Assembly (NCBI GenBank): GCA_913062605.1
Contig: CAJXWQ010000017.1
Coordinates: 1-40,991, forward strand
Length of the DNA stretch: 40,991 nt
Source of the DNA: an uncultured Cellvibrionales bacterium
GTDB lineage: Bacteria > Pseudomonadota > Gammaproteobacteria > Pseudomonadales > Porticoccaceae
Direction of reading: 5' to 3'
How positions within the stretch are numbered: the first letter of the stretch is position 1; each line of letters starts with the position of its first letter. The translations under genes and the position numbers were made by a program. Below, piece after piece: positions 20,451-28,643 of the stretch. The notes under the pieces are model-generated. The model did no database searches, was not told the origin of the DNA, and worked only from the letters and a program-made list of their open reading frames with translations.

Positions 20451-21023
20451 TTACTTGCTGTCAACAACTTCAGCTTTAATGATTCTGACAGGGGTCTCCG
20501 GCAGGTTGGCAAAGGGTCCTACAGCTTTGGTGGAGATACGTGAAATCTTGTCAGCTATATTTGTGCCCTGAATGACCTTACCAAATACGGTATAACCCGG
20601 TTGACCATTTCGGGCATTGAGACTCCAGTTGGGTACCACATTGATAAAGAACTGGGCTTTGGCACTGTTCGGGTCAGTTTGTCTTGCCATAGCAACGGTG
20701 CCCTTCTCATTTTTCAAACCATTGGTGGATTCGTTGACGATAGAGGCTCCACTGGGTTCGCGCATAGAAAGTTCTGGGGTATAGCCTCCAGCCTGAATCA
20801 TAAAGCCTTGTATGACTCGATGGAAAATAAGGCCATCGTAGTACTGGTTCTGAACATAATTAACAAAGTTTTCTACTGTTACTGGAGCTTTGTCTGGGTA
20901 GAGCTCTAGCCGAATGTCGCCTAGATCTGTAGTGAGCAAGACCTGAATGGGTGTTGATGTCTCTGCCTGTGCTGTAGCCAGAAAAGTAGTCAGAAATACT
21001 ATGGAAAAAACTCTTTTAAACAT
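20451..21023 (-). CDS. ppiA: Periplasmic cyclophilin-type peptidyl-prolyl isomerase (PpiA-like)
   Basis: A 190-residue prolyl isomerase with a signal peptide (about 1-20, ending AQA) and a cyclophilin domain. Catalytic-core motifs are LIFHRVIQGFMIQAGG and AKAQFFINV, with GYTVFGKVIQG in the C-terminal half. The size matches E. coli PpiA. It speeds proline isomerisation during folding in the periplasm. ATG 21023 overlaps the stop of the SH3-domain gene (TAATG). The longer open frame to 21122 lacks a signal peptide at its start and is rejected. It is part of a minus-strand run ending with pdxJ. Confidence 0.93.
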   Translation of the reverse strand: MFKRVFSIVFLTTFLATAQAETSTPIQVLLTTDLGDIRLELYPDKAPVTVENFVNYVQNQYYDGLIFHRVIQGFMIQAGGYTPELSMREPSGASIVNESTNGLKNEKGTVAMARQTDPNSAKAQFFINVVPNWSLNARNGQPGYTVFGKVIQGTNIADKISRISTKAVGPFANLPETPVRIIKAEVVDSK

Positions 21024-21682
21024 TAGCCCCACTCCGAAAAACTTTTGCGGCGTTTGAGCCGCGGAATAATTATTGTCAATAACGAACCAGCTATAACCGC
21101 GAACACTCCGTAGAGGAACCAAGTGTTGCGCTCTCTATTACTGAGCTGTTCGTTGGCAGCTTTTAGTACGTCGATGTCACTTTGTAGCATACCATTTCGT
21201 TTGAGTAGTTCCTGATTTTGCTGATTAATAGAAATGGCATTGGATGAGATTTTTTTAATGGTATTAAGTTCACTGCTTACTTCACTGCTCGTAGATTGTG
21301 CAGATTGAAGTTCTGTCGATAGTTCAGTGTTTGCTTGCCTGAGAGTGTTTAGCTCCTCAGAGAGCGCGTTAGCCTTATTTTCAGCGACCCCCAGCTTTGC
21401 TTCCATGCTTGCAATGCGCTCGCGGGCTATTGGTATATTTTGTAGGTAATGGGATGGCATCCAGCCGTCAAGCCCACCCTGAGTGGTGATATGGCTCCAG
21501 CCCTCTTCATTGGTTTCAACGAGATTCAGGGCGGAGCCACTCTTTATGCCCCGATGAAGGATAGAGCACCGAGGGCAGGGAGATTTTCGTAATGGCACTA
21601 AGTATTCGTCAGAAATGTAGACGGTTTTTGCCAAGAGTGTAGTACTGACAAGGGCGAATACAGCCGCCAACAATATTTTCAT
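21023..21682 (-). CDS. SH3-domain membrane protein (TIGR04211/YgiM type)
   Basis: A 219-residue envelope protein with a signal peptide (about 1-18). A bacterial SH3 domain follows at about 19-82 (YISDEYLVPLRKSP near its start, GWMPSHYL near its end). Then come a coiled coil of roughly 85-185, rich in Glu, Leu, Ser and Asn, and a C-terminal membrane anchor with the basic tail PRLKRRKSF. This layout is that of the YgiM/TIGR04211 family, whose exact role is unsettled. The SH3 part probably sits in the periplasm and may touch peptidoglycan. The stop overlaps the cyclophilin start, so the two are co-translated. Confidence 0.88.
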   Translation of the reverse strand: MKILLAAVFALVSTTLLAKTVYISDEYLVPLRKSPCPRCSILHRGIKSGSALNLVETNEEGWSHITTQGGLDGWMPSHYLQNIPIARERIASMEAKLGVAENKANALSEELNTLRQANTELSTELQSAQSTSSEVSSELNTIKKISSNAISINQQNQELLKRNGMLQSDIDVLKAANEQLSNRERNTWFLYGVFAVIAGSLLTIIIPRLKRRKSFSEWG

Positions 21683-21770
21683 AACATTCTCATTCTACGG
21701 GCAGTTCTCTCGTTAATTCTCACGGTTCTCTTTTTGTCTGATGTATGTCAGAACGGATCTGCATAGCATG

Positions 21771-22070
21771 TTATGGAAGCACCTTTTTAAAGGGTTTAAC
21801 AGTCACTTTTTCATAGACCCCGGCTTCAATATAAGGGTCTTCATCTGCCCACGCCAGGGCATCGTCTAGCGAGTCAAATTCCGCAATCACTAGGCTTCCA
21901 GTAAAACCAACATTCCCTGGGTTTTCTGTGTCGATGGCTGGATGTGGCCCTGCGAGTAGTAGTCGCCCTTGGTTTTTTAACATTTCTAGCCGTGCCAAGT
22001 GGGCTGGACGGGCAGCTAATCGTTTCTCCAGGCTGTTTTCTACATCCTGGCTGCTCACGGAATACCACAT
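21771..22070 (-). CDS. YciI-like protein
   Basis: A 99-residue protein of the YciI family (dimeric ferredoxin-like fold). Family hallmarks are [20 protein letters not shown] at the N-terminus, [11 protein letters not shown], the conserved DEDPY, and [11 protein letters not shown] near the end. Biochemical function is not established for most members. TTG 22073 and ATG 22070 are adjacent possible starts; GAGGA lies eight bases before the ATG, which is therefore preferred. It follows the VC0807-like gene after four bases. Confidence 0.9.
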   Translation of the reverse strand: MWYSVSSQDVENSLEKRLAARPAHLARLEMLKNQGRLLLAGPHPAIDTENPGNVGFTGSLVIAEFDSLDDALAWADEDPYIEAGVYEKVTVKPFKKVLP

Positions 22071-22074
22071 CAAC

Positions 22075-22812
22075 TTAGTCCTCGTGTTTATCGTGATGGT
22101 GAATAACCTCTTCCAGCTTCAGGCCGGTTAGCTTGGTTACGCCCCTGAATAAATAAAAGAGTGCCCCCATAAGTACCAACATTGCTGGTATGGCAATGAC
22201 AGGAAAGCTTAGTGCCGTCATTTTGCCTAATTGTTCATTGAACTCAACTGTTCCTGGCTGACTGGTGATCAGCACTGTGGCGAGAATGTAATTGAGCAGA
22301 GATGACAGGAAAAAAGACCCGGCGACCAGCCATGAGGCATTGGCTAGGCATGCTTCAAATTTTTTGTTGTTGCCATGTTCTTCCAGAGCCTGAGCAATAC
22401 GATCTGTTTGTAGAATTTTATCGTTATATAAAAAAGTTTTCACCAGCGGGTAAGGTGTTTTCAGCGAAACAATGGTGGCTAGCCCAAATATTGCCGGAAT
22501 CATCGCTTCCTTTATGGCGATGTAGGTGGGGTCTAGCTCCATAAGGCTGATGCCACCAGTGAGGAGAATGCTGATGACACCTAGGGCTGAGAAAAAATTA
22601 AACCGCCTCAGAGTCACAAAATCTTTAAGTCCGTAGACCACGGGGAATGACAACGCAACCACAATAGCAATGCGGGTACCCAAGTATTCATCACCGCTCA
22701 ATTTGGTCAGAATAAGGGTAGGAATAATAATATTGAATGCAAGGTTTAACAGTAAACTTTCGCTTTGGTTGTTTTTTGCACACTTTTGTTTTTGGGGCGT
22801 TGGTGAGTCCAT
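22075..22812 (-). CDS. VC0807-like integral membrane protein
   Basis: A 245-residue membrane protein with about six hydrophobic segments. The start of the membrane part, [20 protein letters not shown], and the inner segments [17 protein letters not shown] and [12 protein letters not shown] are those of the VC0807 family, whose function is unknown. The C-terminus is short, charged and histidine-rich (HHHDKHED), which could bind a metal but may mean nothing. It heads the minus-strand run that continues with yciI, the SH3 gene, ppiA and pdxJ, and diverges from the thiamine-diphosphate enzyme operon. Confidence 0.8.
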   Translation of the reverse strand: MDSPTPQKQKCAKNNQSESLLLNLAFNIIIPTLILTKLSGDEYLGTRIAIVVALSFPVVYGLKDFVTLRRFNFFSALGVISILLTGGISLMELDPTYIAIKEAMIPAIFGLATIVSLKTPYPLVKTFLYNDKILQTDRIAQALEEHGNNKKFEACLANASWLVAGSFFLSSLLNYILATVLITSQPGTVEFNEQLGKMTALSFPVIAIPAMLVLMGALFYLFRGVTKLTGLKLEEVIHHHDKHED

Positions 22813-22930
22813 CAGGCGGTACAGCAGTCTCTGTAAGGGTATAGGGCGGTTATTGTAAGGGAATGAGCGTCAGTAATCGAGAGCATCTGGTGTTGCTAGA
22901 TTCTTATTTTATAATTTTGTACTACTTCTC

Positions 22931-22978
22931 AGTTGAAAACCCAAAAAGTTGAAATTACTGTGAAAATAAGGCCATAAT
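22931..22978 (+). promoter_or_regulatory. Candidate promoter and AGTTGAAA direct repeats of the six-gene operon
   Basis: The 230-base divergent gap holds TTGAAA at 22949-22954 and CATAAT at 22973-22978 with an 18-base spacer, about 65 bases before the thiamine-diphosphate enzyme start. AGTTGAAA occurs twice, at 22931-22938 and 22947-22954, 16 bases apart, the second copy overlapping the -35 box. That could mark a regulator site. A separate TATAAT lies at 22910-22915 with no good -35. The ribosome site AAGGA is at 23030-23034, eight bases before ATG 23043. Confidence 0.4.
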
Positions 22979-23042
22979 GCGGAAACCGGTACAACAGATT
23001 TAACAAAGCGCCATAACTTTCTGAAAAATAAGGAAAATAATT

Positions 23043-24848
23043 ATGGGTGTTATGCAGGTTAGCAAAGAACTGGAGCAGGAGGCTGAGGGAGAGGCTGAAC
23101 TAGGGGACTTGTTAGTCTCTTATTTAGAGCAGCTTGGTGTGGAATATGTGTTTGGCATTCCAGGCGGAGCCATTGAGCCACTGTACAATGCATTAGCTCG
23201 TAGCGAGCGTAGAGGTGGCCCTCGTGCGGTAATTGCCCGACATGAGACAGGTGCGGCTTTTATGGCAGAGGGTTACGCCATAAAAACAGGAAAGCTGGGT
23301 GTTTGTTGTGCCACTACAGGCCCAGGAGCCACCAATTTGATCACGGGTGTGGCGTCAGCCTACGAGAATAATATTCCCATGCTGGTTATTACTGCTCAGA
23401 CAGCACTTAGTGATTTTGGTCGAGGTGCAGTGCAGGAGTCATCTTGTACCGGTATTAATACGGTTGGTTTGTTTGAGTATTGCACCCGATACAATACGCT
23501 AGTTTCCCACCCGAAACAGTTACAACATAAGTTGTCATCCGCTGTAATGACAGCGACGCATTCTCCTACAGGGCCTGTTCATTTAAGTATCCCTATGGAT
23601 GTGATGAAAAGCCCTGTTTCATCGTCAGAACCAGATTTCAATCTTGATCGACTTCTTGATAAACCATCACTGCTTGATGATGTGGCAGTGGGGCAATTCT
23701 ATAATGAGTTACTCAATGCAAAAAACCCTATTTTTGTTATAGGCGATGAGGCCAGTGAAGCCATCGGCAGTATCTTGAGTGTAGTTGTAAAAATGCAGGC
23801 GAAGATTATTGTGACGCCTCATGGTAAAGGCCTTGTCAGCCCGTATCACCCGCTGTTTAGGGGCGTGATAGGTTTTGCTGGGCATGAAAGTGCACGTGAG
23901 GCATTGTCTGATCCAAGTGTAGATTTAGTTGTCGCGGTAGGAACGAGCTTTGGTGAAGCCGCAAGTGATGGCTGGAATTCTGAATACTTCCTGACAAAAA
24001 AGCTAATTCATGTCGAAGCAACAGAAGAGCATTTACTGCGTACGCCAATGGCCAAACTACATGTCAGGGGGCGGCTCTCAACAATCTTTGAACAGCTGAA
24101 TGAAGACTTAGGTGAAATGCAGGGTAAGGAAGGGAAAGTTGTTTCCATGCCAGTTGCAGTCGGTGGTTCAAACCTCAAATCACGTCGATATTTTAGCTTG
24201 GATGACCCTGATGCCTATCATTCTGATCAAGCGCCAATTAAACCACAGAGGTTGATGTGTCTGCTCCCACAACTGTTCCCTCCCAACACCTGTTATTTGG
24301 CAGATTCTGGGGCTAGTTTTGCTTGGGCTGCGCATTATTTGCATCCTTATGATAGGAGGATTGAAGGAAAGCGTGACGCCCATGGCGGTGTGTATCGTTC
24401 TGCTCTTGAATTCGGTTCTATGGGTTGGGCTATTGGTAGTTCTATCGGTGTTGCTCTGGCTGACCGAAAAAGCCCCGTTGTTTGTATTACTGGCGATGGC
24501 AGCATGTTAATGGTGGGCCAAGAAATTACTGTGGCCATACAAGAAAAACTTCCCGTAGTATTCGTGGTTTTGAATGATAGTTGTTATGGCATGGTGCATC
24601 ATGGGCAGTCCCTTACTGGTGCAGAACCTATTGGGTGTGAATTGCCAGAAGTTGATTTCGCAGCATTTGCCCGTTCTATGGGAGTGGATAGCCACATAAT
24701 AACTTCGCCAAAAGACCTGCTGGCTATTGATGTTGGTTATATTTGTAAACGAGAAGGGCCCACACTCCTTGATATCAGGATAGACCGAAATGAAGTTCCT
24801 CCTATGGGGGTTCGGATAAAATCCCTGACAAAAGAAAATGACGAATAA
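23043..24848 (+). CDS. Thiamine-diphosphate enzyme of the acetolactate synthase superfamily
   Basis: A 601-residue three-domain ThDP enzyme. The PYR domain (about 22-190) has FGIPGGAIEPLY and the catalytic glutamate E68 in ARHETGAAFMAEG. The central domain spans about 200-360. The PP domain has the GDG motif at 484-486 and its partner N511 in VVLNDSCYG, giving the metal-diphosphate site. The active-site glutamate and cofactor motifs are intact, so it should decarboxylate a 2-oxo acid or ligate/cleave a C-C bond. It differs from housekeeping IlvB: no small regulatory subunit or branched-chain genes lie nearby, and two citrate-synthase-like genes follow. The next gene starts inside its last codons (11-base overlap). 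The substrate is unknown. Confidence 0.88.
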   Translation: MGVMQVSKELEQEAEGEAELGDLLVSYLEQLGVEYVFGIPGGAIEPLYNALARSERRGGPRAVIARHETGAAFMAEGYAIKTGKLGVCCATTGPGATNLITGVASAYENNIPMLVITAQTALSDFGRGAVQESSCTGINTVGLFEYCTRYNTLVSHPKQLQHKLSSAVMTATHSPTGPVHLSIPMDVMKSPVSSSEPDFNLDRLLDKPSLLDDVAVGQFYNELLNAKNPIFVIGDEASEAIGSILSVVVKMQAKIIVTPHGKGLVSPYHPLFRGVIGFAGHESAREALSDPSVDLVVAVGTSFGEAASDGWNSEYFLTKKLIHVEATEEHLLRTPMAKLHVRGRLSTIFEQLNEDLGEMQGKEGKVVSMPVAVGGSNLKSRRYFSLDDPDAYHSDQAPIKPQRLMCLLPQLFPPNTCYLADSGASFAWAAHYLHPYDRRIEGKRDAHGGVYRSALEFGSMGWAIGSSIGVALADRKSPVVCITGDGSMLMVGQEITVAIQEKLPVVFVVLNDSCYGMVHHGQSLTGAEPIGCELPEVDFAAFARSMGVDSHIITSPKDLLAIDVGYICKREGPTLLDIRIDRNEVPPMGVRIKSLTKENDE

Positions 24849-25656
24849 AAATAAACAAGAAACGATAACAACTAAAATCTGGAATGAAATTCCAGAGGAT
24901 GACAACCCTTTCGCCGCTAAAGTTTGCTATTGCTCGGGCTTTGATGTTTACGGAGACCTTTTGGGTAAAGCTAGCTACATCGAATATCTGTATTTACTCT
25001 TTAAACTAGAACCCCCATCACAAAATCATGCATTACTTCTGGAAGGGCTAGCCATAGCATTGGCCAATCCAGGTATACGTGATCATAGTGTGCGCGGAGC
25101 AATGAATGCAGGTGTAGGTGGTTCCACACATGCTTCGGCATTGATGGCAGCATTGGCTGTAGGTGCTGGAAACCTTGGTGGAGGTCGTGAAGTTTATAAC
25201 ATGGTCAAGTACTGGGAGCAGTGTGGTACCGATATAAATACTTGGGAGCAGATGATAAAAGAACCCCCTGTTGAAGAACGAGCGGATGTTTGGCAGCCCA
25301 TGGAGCATGCCCCTGGTTTTGACCCAAATGGCGACAGTTGTACATTGCCAGTTAGGCAGGTCTTGGAGCATATGGTAAAAATCGGCGAAAGTGAAAATCT
25401 TAAATGGCTGCAAGCCAATAGAGAGCGCTTGGAGAAATTTGCAGAATGCCCCCTCGCTATGTCAGGTGTTGCAGCAACAGTTTTGTATGAATTACAGCTA
25501 AGTTCAGATCAAGCTGAAATGTTATATCTGTTGTTGAGGCTGCCTGGTGCTGCTGTTCATAGCTTAGAGCAAGAGAAGCTTGGGTGGAGACGTTATCCAT
25601 TTTTTGGCGATGGATTGAAGTTACAAAAATATAATCCAACAGAGAACATGGGATAA
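24838..25656 (+). CDS. Citrate-synthase-fold protein A (citryl-CoA-lyase-like, first of a pair)
   Basis: A 272-residue protein that aligns by eye with the C-terminal citrate synthase domain of citryl-CoA lyase and ATP-citrate lyase. RDHSVRGAMNAG matches the ADHGPxVSGAxN region, and its H83 equals the first catalytic histidine. LYLLLRLPGAAVHSLEQ matches the closing helix. The second catalytic histidine (GxGH) is replaced: PGFD with D162. The aspartate position reads PLAMSG (205-210), without Asp. So only one of three triad residues is visible. It shares a gapless block with the next protein and is probably its heteromeric partner. The ATG lies inside the upstream gene, indicating translational coupling. 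The reaction is unknown. Confidence 0.78.
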   Translation: MTNKNKQETITTKIWNEIPEDDNPFAAKVCYCSGFDVYGDLLGKASYIEYLYLLFKLEPPSQNHALLLEGLAIALANPGIRDHSVRGAMNAGVGGSTHASALMAALAVGAGNLGGGREVYNMVKYWEQCGTDINTWEQMIKEPPVEERADVWQPMEHAPGFDPNGDSCTLPVRQVLEHMVKIGESENLKWLQANRERLEKFAECPLAMSGVAATVLYELQLSSDQAEMLYLLLRLPGAAVHSLEQEKLGWRRYPFFGDGLKLQKYNPTENMG

Positions 25657-25659
25657 CAG

Positions 25660-26466
25660 GTGAAAAAAGAAAAGGTGTTTTCAGAGTATGAAGATAATTG
25701 GGAGACATCTATGGGTGCTATTTTTCCTGGAGAAAAGGTTGTTCTCAGAGGGAAAGATGTTTTAAAAGAATTAAAAGATTATCGGTGGATTGAATACTTG
25801 TTATTTGGTATTACAGGAAGGGATTCGCCTCATCTTGCCCGTTTAATTGAAGGAATGTGGCTGATTTGTACAAGTTTTCCTGACCCTAGATTATGGAATA
25901 ACCGTATTGCTGCTTTAAGTGCAACAACTAGATCAACTGGTGTTTTGGGTTCTGCGGGAGCTCTGGCTGTTTCTGAAGCCACAATATATGGTCTTAAGCC
26001 TATACAAGGTGTGTCTGATTTTTTGTATCGAACATCTGAAAAAATTGCTGGGGGGCAATGTTTGGAAGATGTGGTGAAGTCTGAAGTAAAAAAATACCGA
26101 GGAATCTATGGTTATGGCAGGCCAGTTGCTGATAAGGATGAACGAGTTGGCCCGCTTATGGAGTTTGCACAATCTATGGGTGCAGGTGAGGGCCCATATA
26201 CTAAGTTAGCTTTTGATGTCGATAATTATTTAGGTTCTTCACGTTTGAAATACAGAATTAATGCTTCTGGGGTAGTGGCAGGTCTACTTGCAGATGAAGG
26301 TGTAACACCTAAAGAGTTATACCACATAGCAACACTTACGTTTACGGCGGGCGTTATTCCTTGTTACATCGATGCACTAGAAAAGCCGGAGGGTGCATTT
26401 TTTCCTCTTCGAACATCCCGAGTAAATTATGAGGGAACAACAGCATTTAGAGTCTGGGGACAATAA
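25660..26466 (+). CDS. Citrate-synthase-fold protein B (paralogue of the preceding gene, GTG start)
   Basis: A 268-residue paralogue of the preceding protein. WIEYL and LIEGM line up with YIEYL and LLEGL there, and the following segment ending in ALAV aligns without gaps. At the position of H83 it has W79. The later citrate synthase motif GYGHxV appears as GYGRPV with R154 for the histidine. The aspartate region reads RINASG (199-204). All three canonical catalytic residues therefore look absent. GTG 25660 follows the upstream stop by three bases, with GGGA at 25650-25653 as a weak ribosome site. The DNA is noticeably AT-richer than the housekeeping genes. It may be a regulatory or structural subunit, or one half of a composite active site. 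Confidence 0.75.
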   Translation: MKKEKVFSEYEDNWETSMGAIFPGEKVVLRGKDVLKELKDYRWIEYLLFGITGRDSPHLARLIEGMWLICTSFPDPRLWNNRIAALSATTRSTGVLGSAGALAVSEATIYGLKPIQGVSDFLYRTSEKIAGGQCLEDVVKSEVKKYRGIYGYGRPVADKDERVGPLMEFAQSMGAGEGPYTKLAFDVDNYLGSSRLKYRINASGVVAGLLADEGVTPKELYHIATLTFTAGVIPCYIDALEKPEGAFFPLRTSRVNYEGTTAFRVWGQ

Positions 26467-26468
26467 AA

Positions 26469-28601
26469 ATGGCTAATAAAAAGTATCTAATAGTCTTACC
26501 AATGTTTTTCTTTTCCTTGTGTTCACTTGCTAATGGAGAAGATGCAGAAGAAGATTTGATGGCACTCTATGGAGGCGAAGAGTTCATAAGTATTGTAACA
26601 GGTGTTGAACAGCCCCTTCATAAAGCCCCTGCAGTTGTGTCTGTATTGACGAAAAAAGATATTGAAAGAATAGGCGCGACAGATATTGATGAGATTTTAG
26701 AAACGGTTCCTGGTCTTCATGTTGCCAGAGATGCGAAGGGCTATAACCCAATGTATGTGTTTCGGGGTATCAGTGCTACAGAAAACCCTCAGGTTTTAAT
26801 GTTAATCAATGGTATCCCGCTCACCAATTTATTTCAGGGAGACAGGAATTTGGTGTGGGGTGGAATGCCGGTTCAAGCAATTGAAAAAATTGAGGTAATT
26901 AGAGGGCCTGGTTCAGCACTTTATGGGGCAGATGCATTTGCTGGTGTGATTAATATTGTTACTAGAGAAGCTGATGGTAAAGAGAGTTTTGAAGCTGGTG
27001 TTCGCTATGGAACACACAATACGAAAGATTATTGGTTAACTGGTGGTGGTTCAGTTGGAGAGCTAAAGTACTTTGGCGCATTGGAAAGCCATAAAACTGA
27101 TGGTTTTGACGAAAAAATAACGTCTGATCAGCAATCAGTATTAGATTCACTTATTGGAACAAGCGCCTCGCTGGCTCCCGGTTCGGTGAATATGGAAAGA
27201 AAAAATTTAGATGCGCGTCTAGAGCTTGCTTATAAAAACCTGAAGCTGAGAGCGGGCGCACAAATTAGAGATGATGCCGGTGATGGTGCTGGATCAGCTC
27301 AGGCGCTGGCTGAAGATAATACCTTTGACAGTAACAGATTAAATGTAGACTTAACTTATGAAAATAAAGAATTTACAGAAAATTTAGCAGTAAAAATTCA
27401 AACAAGTTATTTACAAACAAGCCAAGAAGTAAATGGAGATTTAGTACTATTTCCAGCGGGTACAATTATTCTAGATCCAGTTTTTGGTCCTATAGGTCCT
27501 TTCCCAGATGGCGTAATAGGAACACCAGAAGTTAAAGAACGGCATACCCGGTTTAATTTCTCTAGTTTTTATACTGGAATAGACCGGCATGAAGTAGGTA
27601 TGGGTGCCGGTTATTATCATGGCGATCTTTATGAAGTGAAAGAAAAAAAGAATTTTGGAGAGCATCCGTTAGGTGGGTTTATATTGCCGGGTGATCCCGT
27701 AGTTGATGTTACTGATACACCCCTTGTATTTTTGACAGAAGGAAAACGCGAAAACTCATATGCTTTTCTTCAAGATGTTTGGCAGTTTGCAAATGATTGG
27801 GAGCTAACGGCAGGGGTGCGTTATGACCATTACTCTGATTTTGGTGACACTGTAAACCCTCGCTTGGCTTTGGTGTGGTCAACAACAAGAAACCTAACCA
27901 CTAAATTACTTTACGGTGAAGCTTTTAGGGCGCCTTCCTTTGCGCAACAAAGAGCAATTAATAATCCTTTAGTACAGGGAAACCCTGAACTAGACCCTGA
28001 AGAACTAAAAAGTTACGAGCTCGCATTTGATTATCGTCCAAGTCACGACCTTGTCTTTAATTTGAATATGTTCTACTACAAATGGAAAGATATTATTCAA
28101 TTTGTGCCCGTTGGCGTCGGTGCTGCTGAAGCTCAAAATGATGGTGAACAAACTGGCCATGGTGTGGAGTTTGAGGTGAGTTGGCAGGCTTTACGTGATT
28201 TGGAGCTTTCTAGTAATTTTTCCTGGCAAAAGTCTGAAGATAAAAACCTAGATGCAGATGCGGCCTATTCCCCAGAGAAGCAGCTGTATATGGCGGCAAA
28301 CTGGCAGCCTGCAGAGTTGTGGAATATCCATGTTCAGGCTAATTGGGTCATGGATCGTAATCGGGCAGCAGGTGCAGATGATTTTCGTTCAGATGTAGAT
28401 AATTATGCACTAGTTGATCTAACCATAAGGCGTAAATCATTATGGGATCACGTAGATGTTGCCTTAATAGTCAAAAATCTCTTTGATGAGGATGCTAGGG
28501 AACCAAGTCTTGCCGGGGGAGTTGGTGTTCCTGTTCCTATTGAGGATGATTTGCCTTTGCCTGGACAGACAGTGTTGGGTGAAATTCGCTATCACTTTTA
28601 G
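26469..28601 (+). CDS. TonB-dependent outer membrane receptor
   Basis: A 710-residue receptor with a signal peptide (about 1-23) and a plug domain. The plug includes ERIGATDIDEILETVPGLHV and the conserved IEVIRGPGSALYGADAFAGVINIVT, given here as a landmark at about 137-163 (RGPGSALYGADAF). A long beta barrel follows, ending in a terminal phenylalanine (EIRYHF), the usual outer-membrane insertion signal. The barrel holds FRAPSFAQQ and ELDPEELKSYELAFDY, both typical. It brings a ligand across the outer membrane using TonB energy. The ligand is unknown, and no siderophore genes are present. It begins two bases after citrate-synthase-like B, so substrate or product of those enzymes is a reasonable guess. 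The DNA of the first 1.6 kb is AT-rich. Confidence 0.93.
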   Translation: MANKKYLIVLPMFFFSLCSLANGEDAEEDLMALYGGEEFISIVTGVEQPLHKAPAVVSVLTKKDIERIGATDIDEILETVPGLHVARDAKGYNPMYVFRGISATENPQVLMLINGIPLTNLFQGDRNLVWGGMPVQAIEKIEVIRGPGSALYGADAFAGVINIVTREADGKESFEAGVRYGTHNTKDYWLTGGGSVGELKYFGALESHKTDGFDEKITSDQQSVLDSLIGTSASLAPGSVNMERKNLDARLELAYKNLKLRAGAQIRDDAGDGAGSAQALAEDNTFDSNRLNVDLTYENKEFTENLAVKIQTSYLQTSQEVNGDLVLFPAGTIILDPVFGPIGPFPDGVIGTPEVKERHTRFNFSSFYTGIDRHEVGMGAGYYHGDLYEVKEKKNFGEHPLGGFILPGDPVVDVTDTPLVFLTEGKRENSYAFLQDVWQFANDWELTAGVRYDHYSDFGDTVNPRLALVWSTTRNLTTKLLYGEAFRAPSFAQQRAINNPLVQGNPELDPEELKSYELAFDYRPSHDLVFNLNMFYYKWKDIIQFVPVGVGAAEAQNDGEQTGHGVEFEVSWQALRDLELSSNFSWQKSEDKNLDADAAYSPEKQLYMAANWQPAELWNIHVQANWVMDRNRAAGADDFRSDVDNYALVDLTIRRKSLWDHVDVALIVKNLFDEDAREPSLAGGVGVPVPIEDDLPLPGQTVLGEIRYHF

Positions 28602-28643
28602 GAATGAAGTATTGCCGACAAAGAGCGGTGAGGAAAAACACGG

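Noticed and set aside
23043-24848. Calling the ThDP enzyme ilvB (housekeeping acetolactate synthase)
   Set aside because: No small subunit or branched-chain genes are adjacent, and the operon partners are citrate-synthase-like proteins. Superfamily membership is clear but the specific symbol is not supported.
24838-26466. Calling the two genes a split gltA broken by a frameshift
   Set aside because: Both proteins carry equivalent regions and align with each other, so they are paralogues and not two halves of one citrate synthase. Each is about the length of a citryl-CoA lyase.
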